DNA from: Chryseobacterium taiwanense
GTDB taxonomy: Bacteria; Bacteroidota; Bacteroidia; Flavobacteriales; Weeksellaceae
Assembly: GCF_000813825.1 (NCBI RefSeq)
Contig: NZ_JWTA01000004.1
Coordinates: 558,001-622,000, forward strand
DNA length: 64,000 nt
Direction of reading: 5' to 3'
The notes under the pieces were generated by a model. That model saw only the letters and a program-made list of their open reading frames with translations. It was not told the origin of the DNA and did no database searches. A program made the position numbers and the translations under genes. The first letter of the stretch is position 1. Every line of letters starts with the position of its first letter. Below, piece after piece: positions 18,561-26,829 of the stretch.

Positions 18561-18568
18561 CAAATTTA
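18561..18568 (-). promoter_or_regulatory. -7 box for surface-protein paralogue 1
   Basis: TAAATTTG on the minus strand, 17 bases before the ATG at 18543. The other two paralogues have an equivalent box (TATTTTTG) 16 bases before their ATG. A -33 element is not clear. Confidence 0.5.
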
Positions 18569-18655
18569 ATTTATTTTTAAATATCTGACACCTTTTTATT
18601 AATATTTATACAAAAAAAATATTCTCCAAATAATTGGAGAATATTTCTGATAATT

Positions 18656-21600
18656 TTAATTTCTATTTTTAAGTAAAATCCAGCCACTTCTTTGTTCGAG
18701 TTTCTTACTCGCCGGATTTTCCCACTGTACTCTGTACCAATATGTACCAGTAGGAACGTTCATACTTTTTATATTGCCATTCCAGATTGTATTGGATTTA
18801 CCTGCTTTAAATACTTCTGCTCCATATCTATCAAATATAGATGCTGCAAAATTATTATAACCGCTTATACCTGTGAAATCAATTCCATCATTTATTCCAT
18901 CTTGATTTGGAGTAATCGCGTTATTCACAACAAATGTAAAGAACTCTAAAGGCGTACTACATTTTGCATCTTTTATTCTTACTCTCAAATTGTAATTTGT
19001 ATTTTTTAGAACATTGTAAAACACATTTGAAGTCTGCCAAGTTACCCCTCCATCAATAGAATATTCCAATACCCCACCTACAGGATTCGTTACAGATAGA
19101 GTCAATGTTTCTTTCTCATATACAACATTCGTAAATTTAGGCAAGTCAGGATTGATTAGCTGAGCAGTGAAAATCTTTGTACATGTACCGTTATTAATTT
19201 CCACACTATATGTACCCGGTGTATTCACCATTATTGTCTGACTGGTTGCTCCAGTATTCCAAATGTACGTATAGTTTGGACCAGCTCCTGCATCTAAAAT
19301 ACCAGAATCTCCTGCACAAGCATATACATTTTCAAGAGTAGAAACAATTGCCGGAACAACCTCTATCGTTATTGTTGCCGGATTGACTGAAGAACATCCG
19401 TTTCCTCCTAATGCATATACTGAATAAGTTGTCGTTGTCGTAGGAGTAACAACCTGAGTATTTCCATTTCCGGTTAAGCCCACCCAACTGTAAGTTACAC
19501 CTCCTGTCGCTAATAGAGTAACTGGCTCTCCAGCACATATTTTTGATTTAGAACCTGAAACCCCTGCTGTTGGAGGCCCCACCACTACTGTAACAGACGC
19601 CTGATTTGGAGAAATACAACCATTTGCTCCCACAGCGAATACTGTATACGTTGTTGTTACTGCAGGTGAAACAGTTTGTGTACTGCCATTTCCTGTAAGA
19701 CCATTCCCCCAGTTATATGTTGCCCCACCAGAAGCGGTAAGTGTAACTGATTCCCCAACACAAATCTGAGCCACAGAAGATGTCAGAGCTGCAACAGGAG
19801 CAACTTTATCCTGTACTACAGTTACGTTTGCTGTATAAGTACAAGCTAAATTTCCAGGCTGCGATGTATTTGAAACCGTTAATGTATATGTTCCACCAGC
19901 GTTTACAACCGGTGTTAAAGTATTTGCACCAGAAACAATATTTCCTCCCGTAGTCGTCCATGCAATAATAGATCCGGTAGGAATAACCGATGACGAAGCA
20001 TTTAAGGTAATTTGAGATACAGTACACGTTATATTTTGAGGTGCTGCTATTGTTAAAGTAGTCACTGCAGTTTTTAATAATAATAAGTTAACGACATAAC
20101 TACACCCTCCATTTTTTACCAGTACGTATACTGTTTGATTTCCTGCACTTGGAAAAGCAGTAGGAACCGGAATTGTACTGGCATTTCCAGCAATTGCATC
20201 AGCCTGATTTACATAATAAGCAAAAGTAACTCCTGTTACTGTAGATGTTATTTGAGTTTGAGCTGAAGTTAAATCATAATTTATATTACCCGGTTCATAA
20301 CATTTAACTAGTGTTGCATTTTGTACCGTTATCGGCTGAGAAACTTCAATAGTAATTGTAGCCGGGGTTTGTGAAGCACATCCATTTGCACCAATTGCAT
20401 TTACTGTATAGGTAGTTGTCGTTGTGGGTGATACAATTTGAGTATTTCCTGTTCCTGTTAAACCTGTCCAAGTATAAGTTGCTCCTCCACCTGCTGTTAA
20501 CGTCACGCTTTCACCTGAACAAATTAATACTTTTGAAGCCGTTAATGTTGTTGTAGGTGGAGCACTATTTCCTGTTACCGTAACATTAGCAACAGCAGTA
20601 CACGTCACATTATCCGGAGCAAATGTATTAGAAATCGTCAATGTATAAACTCCTGCCGCACTCACAACCGGAGATAAGGTATTAGCTCCGGAAACGATAG
20701 TTCCTCCTGTAGTCGTCCATGCAAATGTAGATCCGGTAGGATAAGTTGAAGCTGAACCATTCAGTGTAATCTGAGGCGTAGTACACGTCAATGTGGAAGG
20801 AGCTGCAATCGAAGCTATCATCTGTGCAGCTTTCACCAATTGTAGCTGAGCAACTTTAGAACAGAAACCATTTTTAACCAATACATATATTGTTTGTCCA
20901 CCAGCACTTGAAAATGTAGTAGGAGCAGCTATCGTATTTCCATTTCCAGCATTAGCATCTGCCTGATTCAAATAGTATGAAAAAGTAGCTCCTGCAGTTG
21001 TACTGATTGAAGGCTGAGCTGATGTCAAATCATACGTTATATTTCCGGCAGCATAGCAAGCCGTTAAAGTAGCATTCTGAACCGTAGGTGAAGTTCCCCC
21101 TACAATTGTAATAGTTGCTGTTCCTGGACATGTATTTCCAGGAACCAATACTTCTACTTTGTATACTCCGGGTAATGTCGCTGTATAAGAGCTTGAAGTA
21201 GCCCCCGGAATAGACCCATTATTTAAATACCATTGATAAGTTGCATTCGAATTCTGAACAGAAGCATTAAAAGTCTGTGGTTGATTGTCACACACATTAA
21301 TAGAAGCAGGCAACTGAACACCTGTAGGATCCAGGATTTGGACTCCTATATCAAATGATCCAGCTTCCAAATATACAGAGGAATCATAAGACCCATCATC
21401 CCAATCGGCTAAAACCATTTTAAAATGATATGATTGCCCTACAGTTACAGTTGCTTTCGCTGTTAAAGGAATTGTTCTTCCGTTAAAGTTAGTTTCTATT
21501 CCTGCAGTGTTATAACCTGCAAAATAAGCTGCATTCAAAGGTCCACAACTAAGAGGGGAACCATTAAATTGATTAGCAGGACGAATATTTTTCACACTTA

Positions 21601-22267
21601 CTGGACCTGCCCCTCCCGGTAAAACTGCCATATTAGTATAAGTAGATCCTGGGATATTAGGTTTAAGTAATAAAGCAAATCCATCGGTAAAATTACACGG
21701 ATAATCTTCAGCATATTCTTCAGAAGCGAAAATATATCTGAATGTAACTTCATTCGAAGTGGGTACGAAGTCAAATTCTATATAGGTAGCATCATTATAA
21801 TTATTAGCAACTCCCAAAGCAGTAGACAAATCGGTATCACCTGTTGTAGAATACGTATTACTTAAAGTACTCGCAATATAAGAATTCCCAGCATTCCTTG
21901 CATATCCCGAAGATAAAACAATTCCTTTCGTAAAAGGAAAAGCAGTCGTTCCTTTATTGAAATATCCCCAAGTCCTGTTTTGATTAGAAGCAGATAAGTT
22001 TGGAGAGACAGTAACATTCGTTATATTGGCAGAAGTACAAGCTGTCCCTCCTTTTATTAGCACGTCTTTAATTAATTGGGCAATATCGTAGCTTGATTCA
22101 GGGTAAGCGCTTGTATTTACATCAATAAAAGCTCCTGTTTTCATACTTTGTAAAGTAGGCATAGTAGTACTTCCCGCTCTCCCTTTTTTTTGAGAAAACA
22201 TAGAATTATTACTTATAAGCACTAAAAACAAAGTAAAAAATAGACTTCTTGTCCTCGTATTTAACAT
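18656..22267 (-). CDS. Choice-of-anchor L domain protein with T9SS type B sorting domain (paralogue 2, internally duplicated)
   Basis: 1203 aa. A signal peptide (about 1-25), the GAFIDVN motif, and a choice-of-anchor L domain (about 50-310, FRYIFASEEYAEDYPCN) match paralogues 1 and 3. The middle is expanded: a module starting QNATL...YDLTSAQ...YVLVKNG occurs twice, each copy followed by a TLTCTTPQITLNGS-like domain and an ICSGESVTLTAGGGATYTW Ig-like domain; a further SKICAGEPVTLLA copy follows. The C-terminus carries the type B T9SS domain (ITPNQDGINDGIDF...FDRYGAEVF). The extra length is explained by this duplication. No enzymatic motif is seen. Confidence 0.9.
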   Translation of the reverse strand: MLNTRTRSLFFTLFLVLISNNSMFSQKKGRAGSTTMPTLQSMKTGAFIDVNTSAYPESSYDIAQLIKDVLIKGGTACTSANITNVTVSPNLSASNQNRTWGYFNKGTTAFPFTKGIVLSSGYARNAGNSYIASTLSNTYSTTGDTDLSTALGVANNYNDATYIEFDFVPTSNEVTFRYIFASEEYAEDYPCNFTDGFALLLKPNIPGSTYTNMAVLPGGAGPVSVKNIRPANQFNGSPLSCGPLNAAYFAGYNTAGIETNFNGRTIPLTAKATVTVGQSYHFKMVLADWDDGSYDSSVYLEAGSFDIGVQILDPTGVQLPASINVCDNQPQTFNASVQNSNATYQWYLNNGSIPGATSSSYTATLPGVYKVEVLVPGNTCPGTATITIVGGTSPTVQNATLTACYAAGNITYDLTSAQPSISTTAGATFSYYLNQADANAGNGNTIAAPTTFSSAGGQTIYVLVKNGFCSKVAQLQLVKAAQMIASIAAPSTLTCTTPQITLNGSASTYPTGSTFAWTTTGGTIVSGANTLSPVVSAAGVYTLTISNTFAPDNVTCTAVANVTVTGNSAPPTTTLTASKVLICSGESVTLTAGGGATYTWTGLTGTGNTQIVSPTTTTTYTVNAIGANGCASQTPATITIEVSQPITVQNATLVKCYEPGNINYDLTSAQTQITSTVTGVTFAYYVNQADAIAGNASTIPVPTAFPSAGNQTVYVLVKNGGCSYVVNLLLLKTAVTTLTIAAPQNITCTVSQITLNASSSVIPTGSIIAWTTTGGNIVSGANTLTPVVNAGGTYTLTVSNTSQPGNLACTYTANVTVVQDKVAPVAALTSSVAQICVGESVTLTASGGATYNWGNGLTGNGSTQTVSPAVTTTYTVFAVGANGCISPNQASVTVVVGPPTAGVSGSKSKICAGEPVTLLATGGVTYSWVGLTGNGNTQVVTPTTTTTYSVYALGGNGCSSVNPATITIEVVPAIVSTLENVYACAGDSGILDAGAGPNYTYIWNTGATSQTIMVNTPGTYSVEINNGTCTKIFTAQLINPDLPKFTNVVYEKETLTLSVTNPVGGVLEYSIDGGVTWQTSNVFYNVLKNTNYNLRVRIKDAKCSTPLEFFTFVVNNAITPNQDGINDGIDFTGISGYNNFAASIFDRYGAEVFKAGKSNTIWNGNIKSMNVPTGTYWYRVQWENPASKKLEQRSGWILLKNRN

Positions 22268-22283
22268 TTTACAATCTTTTAAA

Positions 22284-22291
22284 CAAAAATA
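22284..22291 (-). promoter_or_regulatory. -7 box for surface-protein paralogue 2
   Basis: TATTTTTG on the minus strand, 16 bases before the ATG at 22267. Confidence 0.5.
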
Positions 22292-22365
22292 ACACTTTTT
22301 CTGATTTTATTTAATTATTTTTATTTTTATCATTTTTCTTTTAACAAAAAATAATTAAATTATCC

Positions 22366-22869
22366 ATGAAAAACTATTATCCACTATCTTTCCTAATATT
22401 ATTTATTTCTTCATTTTTTTATTCCCAAATTAAACCACTTGTTATTAATAATAATACAAATTATTCAGTAGTTGGTAGAATTAATATCTACTCAACAAAC
22501 AATTGTAATGATTATTATATTTTTATACCTGCTGATTTCATAATAATGCCAAACAGCTCTGTAACTTATAATAAATATGAAAATACAAACTTATCTAATC
22601 CTCCTATAACTCAGTATTTATTAAATGGTCCTAATATTATCAGTTATAATGACCCAGTTTTAGCATCGAATGGATATATAGCTAATAATACTGATTGGGA
22701 ACAATTTCAATTTCAGACAATAGATTCCAACAATATTGCTATTGATACATTTAAAGTAGGTGTATTTCGATCAAATTGTGACAGAAAAACATTTTCGACA
22801 CATTACGGAACCTATTCCACAGCCGAATGGGTGATTCACCCCACTTACCATGAGGTAAATATTTACTAA
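22366..22869 (+). CDS. Small secreted protein of unknown function
   Basis: 167 aa with a convincing signal peptide (MKNYYPLSFLILFISSFFYSQ). The mature part is Asn- and Tyr-rich and contains two cysteines (NNCNDYY and RSNCDRK) that could form a disulfide. No family is recognised. The gene is more AT-rich than its neighbours and lies on the opposite strand between paralogues 2 and 3 of the surface-protein cluster, with its own terminator. No T9SS domain is present. The frame is intact from ATG 22366 and the signal peptide supports a real gene. Confidence 0.7.
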   Translation: MKNYYPLSFLILFISSFFYSQIKPLVINNNTNYSVVGRINIYSTNNCNDYYIFIPADFIIMPNSSVTYNKYENTNLSNPPITQYLLNGPNIISYNDPVLASNGYIANNTDWEQFQFQTIDSNNIAIDTFKVGVFRSNCDRKTFSTHYGTYSTAEWVIHPTYHEVNIY

Positions 22870-22880
22870 TTATTATAAAA

Positions 22881-22911
22881 AAACAGGGCTGAAAATCAGC
22901 CCTGTTTCTTT
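22881..22911. terminator. Terminator between the small secreted gene and paralogue 3
   Basis: A perfect 12-bp stem (22881-22892 with 22896-22907, containing CAGGGCTGA). A-rich and T-rich flanks on the two sides allow use from both strands. Confidence 0.85.
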
Positions 22912-22930
22912 TAAAATATTTATTTTATAA

Positions 22931-25309
22931 TTATTCAATATTTTTCAATAGAATCCAACCTGTTTTTACAACGATTTGTTTTGTTGCAGGATCTTCAAAA
23001 GTTACCTGATACCAATAAGAACCTGTAGGAAGTTTTTTACCCTGGAATAAGCCATCCCAATACGGACGTACTTTTTCAGCGTTATAAACTACTCTTCCAT
23101 ATCGATCAGAGATTACTGCTTTGAAACTATTATATTTACTAATTCCTCTAAAGTCAATCATATCATTTACATTATCCCCATTCGGAGTAATTACGTTTTT
23201 CATGATGAATGTAAAATATTCTAAGACTCCAACACAACTTGTTTTTTTAACTCTTACACGAATAGAAACAACCGTATTTTTAGGAATTTTTGTAAATATA
23301 TTAGAATTTTGCCAAGTAACTCCGTTATCTATAGAATACTCTAATGGCCCATTACTTGGGTTACTTGCTGTAACTACCAATACTTCACTTTCATTATAAT
23401 CAACTTTTATAATTTGAGGAACTATAGCTCTGATAACTTCCGTTTTATATATTTGAGTACAAACCCCATTATCGATTATTACCGAATAAGTTCCCGGTGT
23501 AGCAACAGAAATCGTTTGTGTTGAAGCTCCTGTACTCCAAAGATAAGTATAATTCGGACCTGCACCAGCATCTAACGTAATCTGATCTCCTTCACAAATC
23601 ATACCTCCAGAAAGATTTGAAGTGAGAGCAGGAACAACTTCTACCGTAACAGTAGCTGGTTGTAAAGACTTACATCCCTGTGCTCCGATTGCATATATAG
23701 AATATGTTGTAGTCTGTGTTGGAGAAACTGTTTGTATAGGATTTGTTCCAGATAAACCACTTACCCACTGATAAGTCGTCCCGTTAGAAGCTGTTAAAGT
23801 AACAGACTCCCCTACACATATTTTTGTTTTTGTAGCGACTAACTGAGCAACAGGAGTTGCTTCTTTTCTCAATGTTAAAGTAACCATCTTACTACAAAAA
23901 CCTCCGTTTGATACTACAACATATAAAACCTGTCCATCTGTACCATTATAATTTGCCAAACCTGCATCAGGAATATAGTTAGCATTTTGAGCTACTGCAT
24001 CTGCCTGATTTACGTAAAATCTAAAAACAGCAGCTACAGTTGTGCTTATTAATGGCTTCGCATCATTTAAATTAAAAGTGGTTACTGTTGGTGTTGTACA
24101 AAGCTTCAAAGTTGCATTTTGTGCAGTTGGAGTTGTACCTCCTACAATCGTTATTTTTGCTTCAACTGGGCAAGTATTTCCCGGAATAGTAACTACAACC
24201 GTATAAACACCTGGCGATGTTGCAACATAAGTCGGACTTGTTGCACCTGGGATTAATACTCCATCTTTATACCATTGATAAGTAGCTCCAGTAACACCCG
24301 AAAGCTGAGCTACTAAAGTTTGAGGTGCATTATCACACACATTCATACTCGCCGGCAATGCAACACCATTACCATCAACAAGCTTAATACCTATATCAAA
24401 AGATCCTCCTTCAAGAAATACCGCAGAGTCATAAATTGTATCTCTAAAATCAGCCAAAACCATTTTAAAATGATAAGCCTGACCAGGAACAACCGTTGCA
24501 ATAGCCGTCAACGGAACTGTTCTTCCTTCAAAATTCGTTACTACATTAGAAGAAGAATTATACCCACCGAAATAAATCTCATTCGCAGCTCCGCATGACA
24601 AAGGCGTACCATTTGCCTGGGTAGCAGGATGTATATTTGTCATACTCACAGGACCTGCCCCGCCGGGTAATATCGCAACATTTACATAAGGTCCTCCTGA
24701 AACAGGTTTAATCAGTAATGCAAATACGTCCGCAAAATCACAAGGATAAGTACTGGTATATTCTTCTGATGCAAAAAGATAATTGAACTTTACTTGATTG
24801 GAGTTTGGAACAAAATCAAATTCCAACATCACATTATCCTTATATTCATATGAAGTATTAGGCTTAGGAACTGCCGTTACAAGATCCACATCATCTACAC
24901 CTGCGCCAGTAACAGTGGCATTTTGAGCTGATGCCACATTTCCTGTTTGTCTTGCATACCCAGTAGTTAAAACAATTCCATCTTTAAATGGAAAGTTTGT
25001 AGTCCCTCTATGGAAATACCCCCAAAACCTATCATTATTAGTTTGAGGCTGAGCTGGAGTAACTGTTACGTTAGACACATTGGGCACAGTACAACCTGAA
25101 CCTCCACTAATTAAAACGTTTTTAACAAGTTGATCTATAGTATACGTAGACGGTACGTAGCCTGTTGCATTTACATCAATAAATACTCCCGCTTTATTAT
25201 TTACACTAGATACCACATTTTTAGGTGGCTTTCTCTGAGAAAATAATGAAACCGAAACAAACAATAATACTAAGAGAAAAAGGTAGTTTTTTAGTCTATA
25301 TTTTAACAT
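22931..25309 (-). CDS. Choice-of-anchor L domain protein with T9SS type B sorting domain (paralogue 3)
   Basis: 792 aa, nearly the same length and layout as paralogue 1: signal peptide (about 1-25), GVFIDVN, choice-of-anchor L domain (about 55-315, FNYLFASEEYTSTYPC), an Ig-like stretch (DGVLIPGATSPTY), a TLKLCTTP...YVVVSNGGFCSKM module, an ICVGESVTLTASNG Ig-like domain, an MICEGDQITLDAGAG domain, and the type B T9SS terminus (ITPNGDNVNDMIDF...SDRYGRVVY). It is probably a cell-surface protein exported by T9SS. The DNA itself is visibly similar to paralogues 1 and 2 in places, for example the AAAACCATTTTAAAATGATA stretch (24460 region), which points to duplication. Confidence 0.9.
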   Translation of the reverse strand: MLKYRLKNYLFLLVLLFVSVSLFSQRKPPKNVVSSVNNKAGVFIDVNATGYVPSTYTIDQLVKNVLISGGSGCTVPNVSNVTVTPAQPQTNNDRFWGYFHRGTTNFPFKDGIVLTTGYARQTGNVASAQNATVTGAGVDDVDLVTAVPKPNTSYEYKDNVMLEFDFVPNSNQVKFNYLFASEEYTSTYPCDFADVFALLIKPVSGGPYVNVAILPGGAGPVSMTNIHPATQANGTPLSCGAANEIYFGGYNSSSNVVTNFEGRTVPLTAIATVVPGQAYHFKMVLADFRDTIYDSAVFLEGGSFDIGIKLVDGNGVALPASMNVCDNAPQTLVAQLSGVTGATYQWYKDGVLIPGATSPTYVATSPGVYTVVVTIPGNTCPVEAKITIVGGTTPTAQNATLKLCTTPTVTTFNLNDAKPLISTTVAAVFRFYVNQADAVAQNANYIPDAGLANYNGTDGQVLYVVVSNGGFCSKMVTLTLRKEATPVAQLVATKTKICVGESVTLTASNGTTYQWVSGLSGTNPIQTVSPTQTTTYSIYAIGAQGCKSLQPATVTVEVVPALTSNLSGGMICEGDQITLDAGAGPNYTYLWSTGASTQTISVATPGTYSVIIDNGVCTQIYKTEVIRAIVPQIIKVDYNESEVLVVTASNPSNGPLEYSIDNGVTWQNSNIFTKIPKNTVVSIRVRVKKTSCVGVLEYFTFIMKNVITPNGDNVNDMIDFRGISKYNSFKAVISDRYGRVVYNAEKVRPYWDGLFQGKKLPTGSYWYQVTFEDPATKQIVVKTGWILLKNIE

Positions 25310-25325
25310 TTTGTTGTTGTTTGTT

Positions 25326-25333
25326 CAAAAATA
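25326..25333 (-). promoter_or_regulatory. -7 box for surface-protein paralogue 3
   Basis: TATTTTTG on the minus strand, 16 bases before the ATG at 25309, the same arrangement as in paralogue 2. Confidence 0.5.
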
Positions 25334-25437
25334 CTAATTTTTATAATTAAAAAATCACTTTAATCTAGATAATTAATAAGAATATCTCAATTTATTTAAA
25401 TTTTAATCTCATTCTAATTTCGTTCTCATTTCAAAAC

Positions 25438-25467
25438 AAAAAAGACTAATCTACAATTAGTCTTTTT
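25438..25467 (-). terminator. Terminator of the rnz-TIGR02757-DUF1003 operon
   Basis: Stem AAAGACTAAT (25441-25450) with ATTAGTCTTT (25456-25465), followed on the minus strand by a T-run. It lies about 40 bases past the stop at 25509. Confidence 0.8.
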
Positions 25468-25508
25468 AATAAATATATTATTTACCGTTATCGTAAATCG
25501 GTGGAAAA

Positions 25509-26039
25509 TTAATCTTTTTTAAGCTCATCAATCATATTCTGGAGTTCTTGTATTTTATCTTTCAAAGATTTGATTTCATTTTTGTTTGAATTCACATTAC
25601 TCTTCAACATTACTGCTTTTGCTCTTTCACTATGATCGTCTTCATCTTCGTCTTCATTGATCTCTTCAATATCTTCCTGAATGTCTTCAATATCTTCGTT
25701 GATCTCTTCAATATCCTCACTGATTTCCTCAATATCTTCGCTAATCTCTTCTATGTCTTCCTGAATATCTTCAATATCTTCCTGAATGTCCTCAATTTTT
25801 TCATGACTCTTATTCACCGACATTTGTATAAAAATCGCAAGATAGATCGCTTCTAAAGAAACTACTGTAGTAAGAATAAGAAGCATTTTATCAAACTCTA
25901 CAATATGCAATATGGGAAGAAGAAATGAAATAGCAAAAAACAAAGTATGCACAATAAGGGATGGTATAGAACCAATCCACCAAGTAATTCCGTTGGCAAT
26001 TTTTTCTAAAAGCTCTGCTCTTTCATTATATTTTTTCAT
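25509..26039 (-). CDS. DUF1003-like membrane protein with acidic heptad-repeat coiled coil
   Basis: 176 aa. Two transmembrane helices (about 25-46 and 52-72) with FDKMLLILTTVVSLEAIYLA resemble DUF1003. Residues 82-130 are exactly seven tandem heptads of the pattern IE[DE]I[QSN]ED, giving Ile at a and d positions and almost only Asp, Glu, Gln, Ser or Asn elsewhere. After an Asp/Glu-rich run and a basic linker, a second coiled coil (IKSLKDKIQELQNMIDELKK) closes the protein. The coils should project into the cytoplasm if the N-terminus is cytoplasmic. It is the last gene of an operon with rnz and a TIGR02757 gene (12-base gap). The function is unknown. Confidence 0.75.
   Translation of the reverse strand: MKKYNERAELLEKIANGITWWIGSIPSLIVHTLFFAISFLLPILHIVEFDKMLLILTTVVSLEAIYLAIFIQMSVNKSHEKIEDIQEDIEDIQEDIEEISEDIEEISEDIEEINEDIEDIQEDIEEINEDEDEDDHSERAKAVMLKSNVNSNKNEIKSLKDKIQELQNMIDELKKD
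25650..25796 (-). repeat. Seven in-frame 21-bp tandem units (acidic heptads)
   Basis: 147 bases encode seven consecutive heptads (IEDIQED twice, IEEISED twice, IEEINED, IEDIQED, IEEINED). Neighbouring units are nearly identical in DNA, so unit number could change by slippage without frameshift. Confidence 0.85.
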
Positions 26040-26051
26040 CTTCTTCTATTT

Positions 26052-26825
26052 TTATATTAACTCTTTTGTCACACCTAATCCAAATAGTGCAAAATCATAT
26101 TTTGCAGGGTCTTTATCATCAAACTTTCGGATAGCAATATCTAATTCTTCTACAGTTTTCCAGTCATTTTGTGTTCTTGCAACCAATCCTAATTTTCTGG
26201 ATATATTTCCCGTATGTACATCTAAAGGAATTGATAAAAATCGCTGATCTACATTCTCCCAAATCCCAAAGTCTACTCCACGCTTATCTTTACGAACCAT
26301 CCATCTTAAAAACATAATAATTCTTTTGGCAGATGAATTTTTGTAAGGTGAACTTACATGTTTATGACTTCTATGTTTTTCAGCTCCTAAAAAATTACTT
26401 CTGAACCTTTCAATCCCATGCTGAAAATTGAATTCTGTGTCATTGGTTTTAAATAAGCTTTCCAGACTTCCGTTTTCTTTATAAATCCTTTGAAACTGCT
26501 TGATAAAATATCCGAAATCTTCTCCATTAAAGGTCCGGTGAATACTTTTATCCTGAAGAATTTTTAAATCTTCATCGGAATGATTCATTACAAAATCATA
26601 AGGAGAATTGCCCATAATATCCAGCATTTTTTCAGCTGATTTAATGATCGATTTTCTGTTTCCCCAAGAAATCGTTGCGGCAAGAAATCCTGCAATCTCA
26701 ATATCCTGCTGTAAAGAAAAACGATGCGGAATCTGAATAGGATCGTTTTCAATGAAATCAACATGGTTGTACTGATCTGCTTTTTCATCAAGAAAGCTTT
26801 TCAGTTCTTCAAAACTCAACTTCAT
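26052..26825 (-). CDS. TIGR02757 (DUF2400) family protein
   Basis: 257 aa matching the TIGR02757/DUF2400 family: NDPIQIPHRFSLQQDIEIAGFLAATISWGNRKSII near the N-terminus, KRIIMFLRWMVRKDKRGVDFGIW in the middle and the IPLDVHTGNISRKLGL motif near the C-terminus. The LDVHTGxxxR region and overall helical pattern resemble HhH-GPD DNA glycosylases, so a nucleic-acid role is suspected but the activity is not established. It starts four bases after the rnz stop, in the same operon. Confidence 0.88.
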   Translation of the reverse strand: MKLSFEELKSFLDEKADQYNHVDFIENDPIQIPHRFSLQQDIEIAGFLAATISWGNRKSIIKSAEKMLDIMGNSPYDFVMNHSDEDLKILQDKSIHRTFNGEDFGYFIKQFQRIYKENGSLESLFKTNDTEFNFQHGIERFRSNFLGAEKHRSHKHVSSPYKNSSAKRIIMFLRWMVRKDKRGVDFGIWENVDQRFLSIPLDVHTGNISRKLGLVARTQNDWKTVEELDIAIRKFDDKDPAKYDFALFGLGVTKELI

Positions 26826-26829
26826 TGTA

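Noticed and set aside
25650..25796. Possible CRISPR-like array
   Set aside because: The 21-bp units are adjacent without spacers and lie in frame within a protein; they encode coiled-coil heptads.
25632..25856. Plus-strand hydrophobic ORF full of Phe, Leu, Ile and Asn opposite the acidic heptads
   Set aside because: It is the antisense of the Asp/Glu-rich heptad codons, which read as Phe, Leu, Ile and Asn in reverse; no signal, start context or family supports it.
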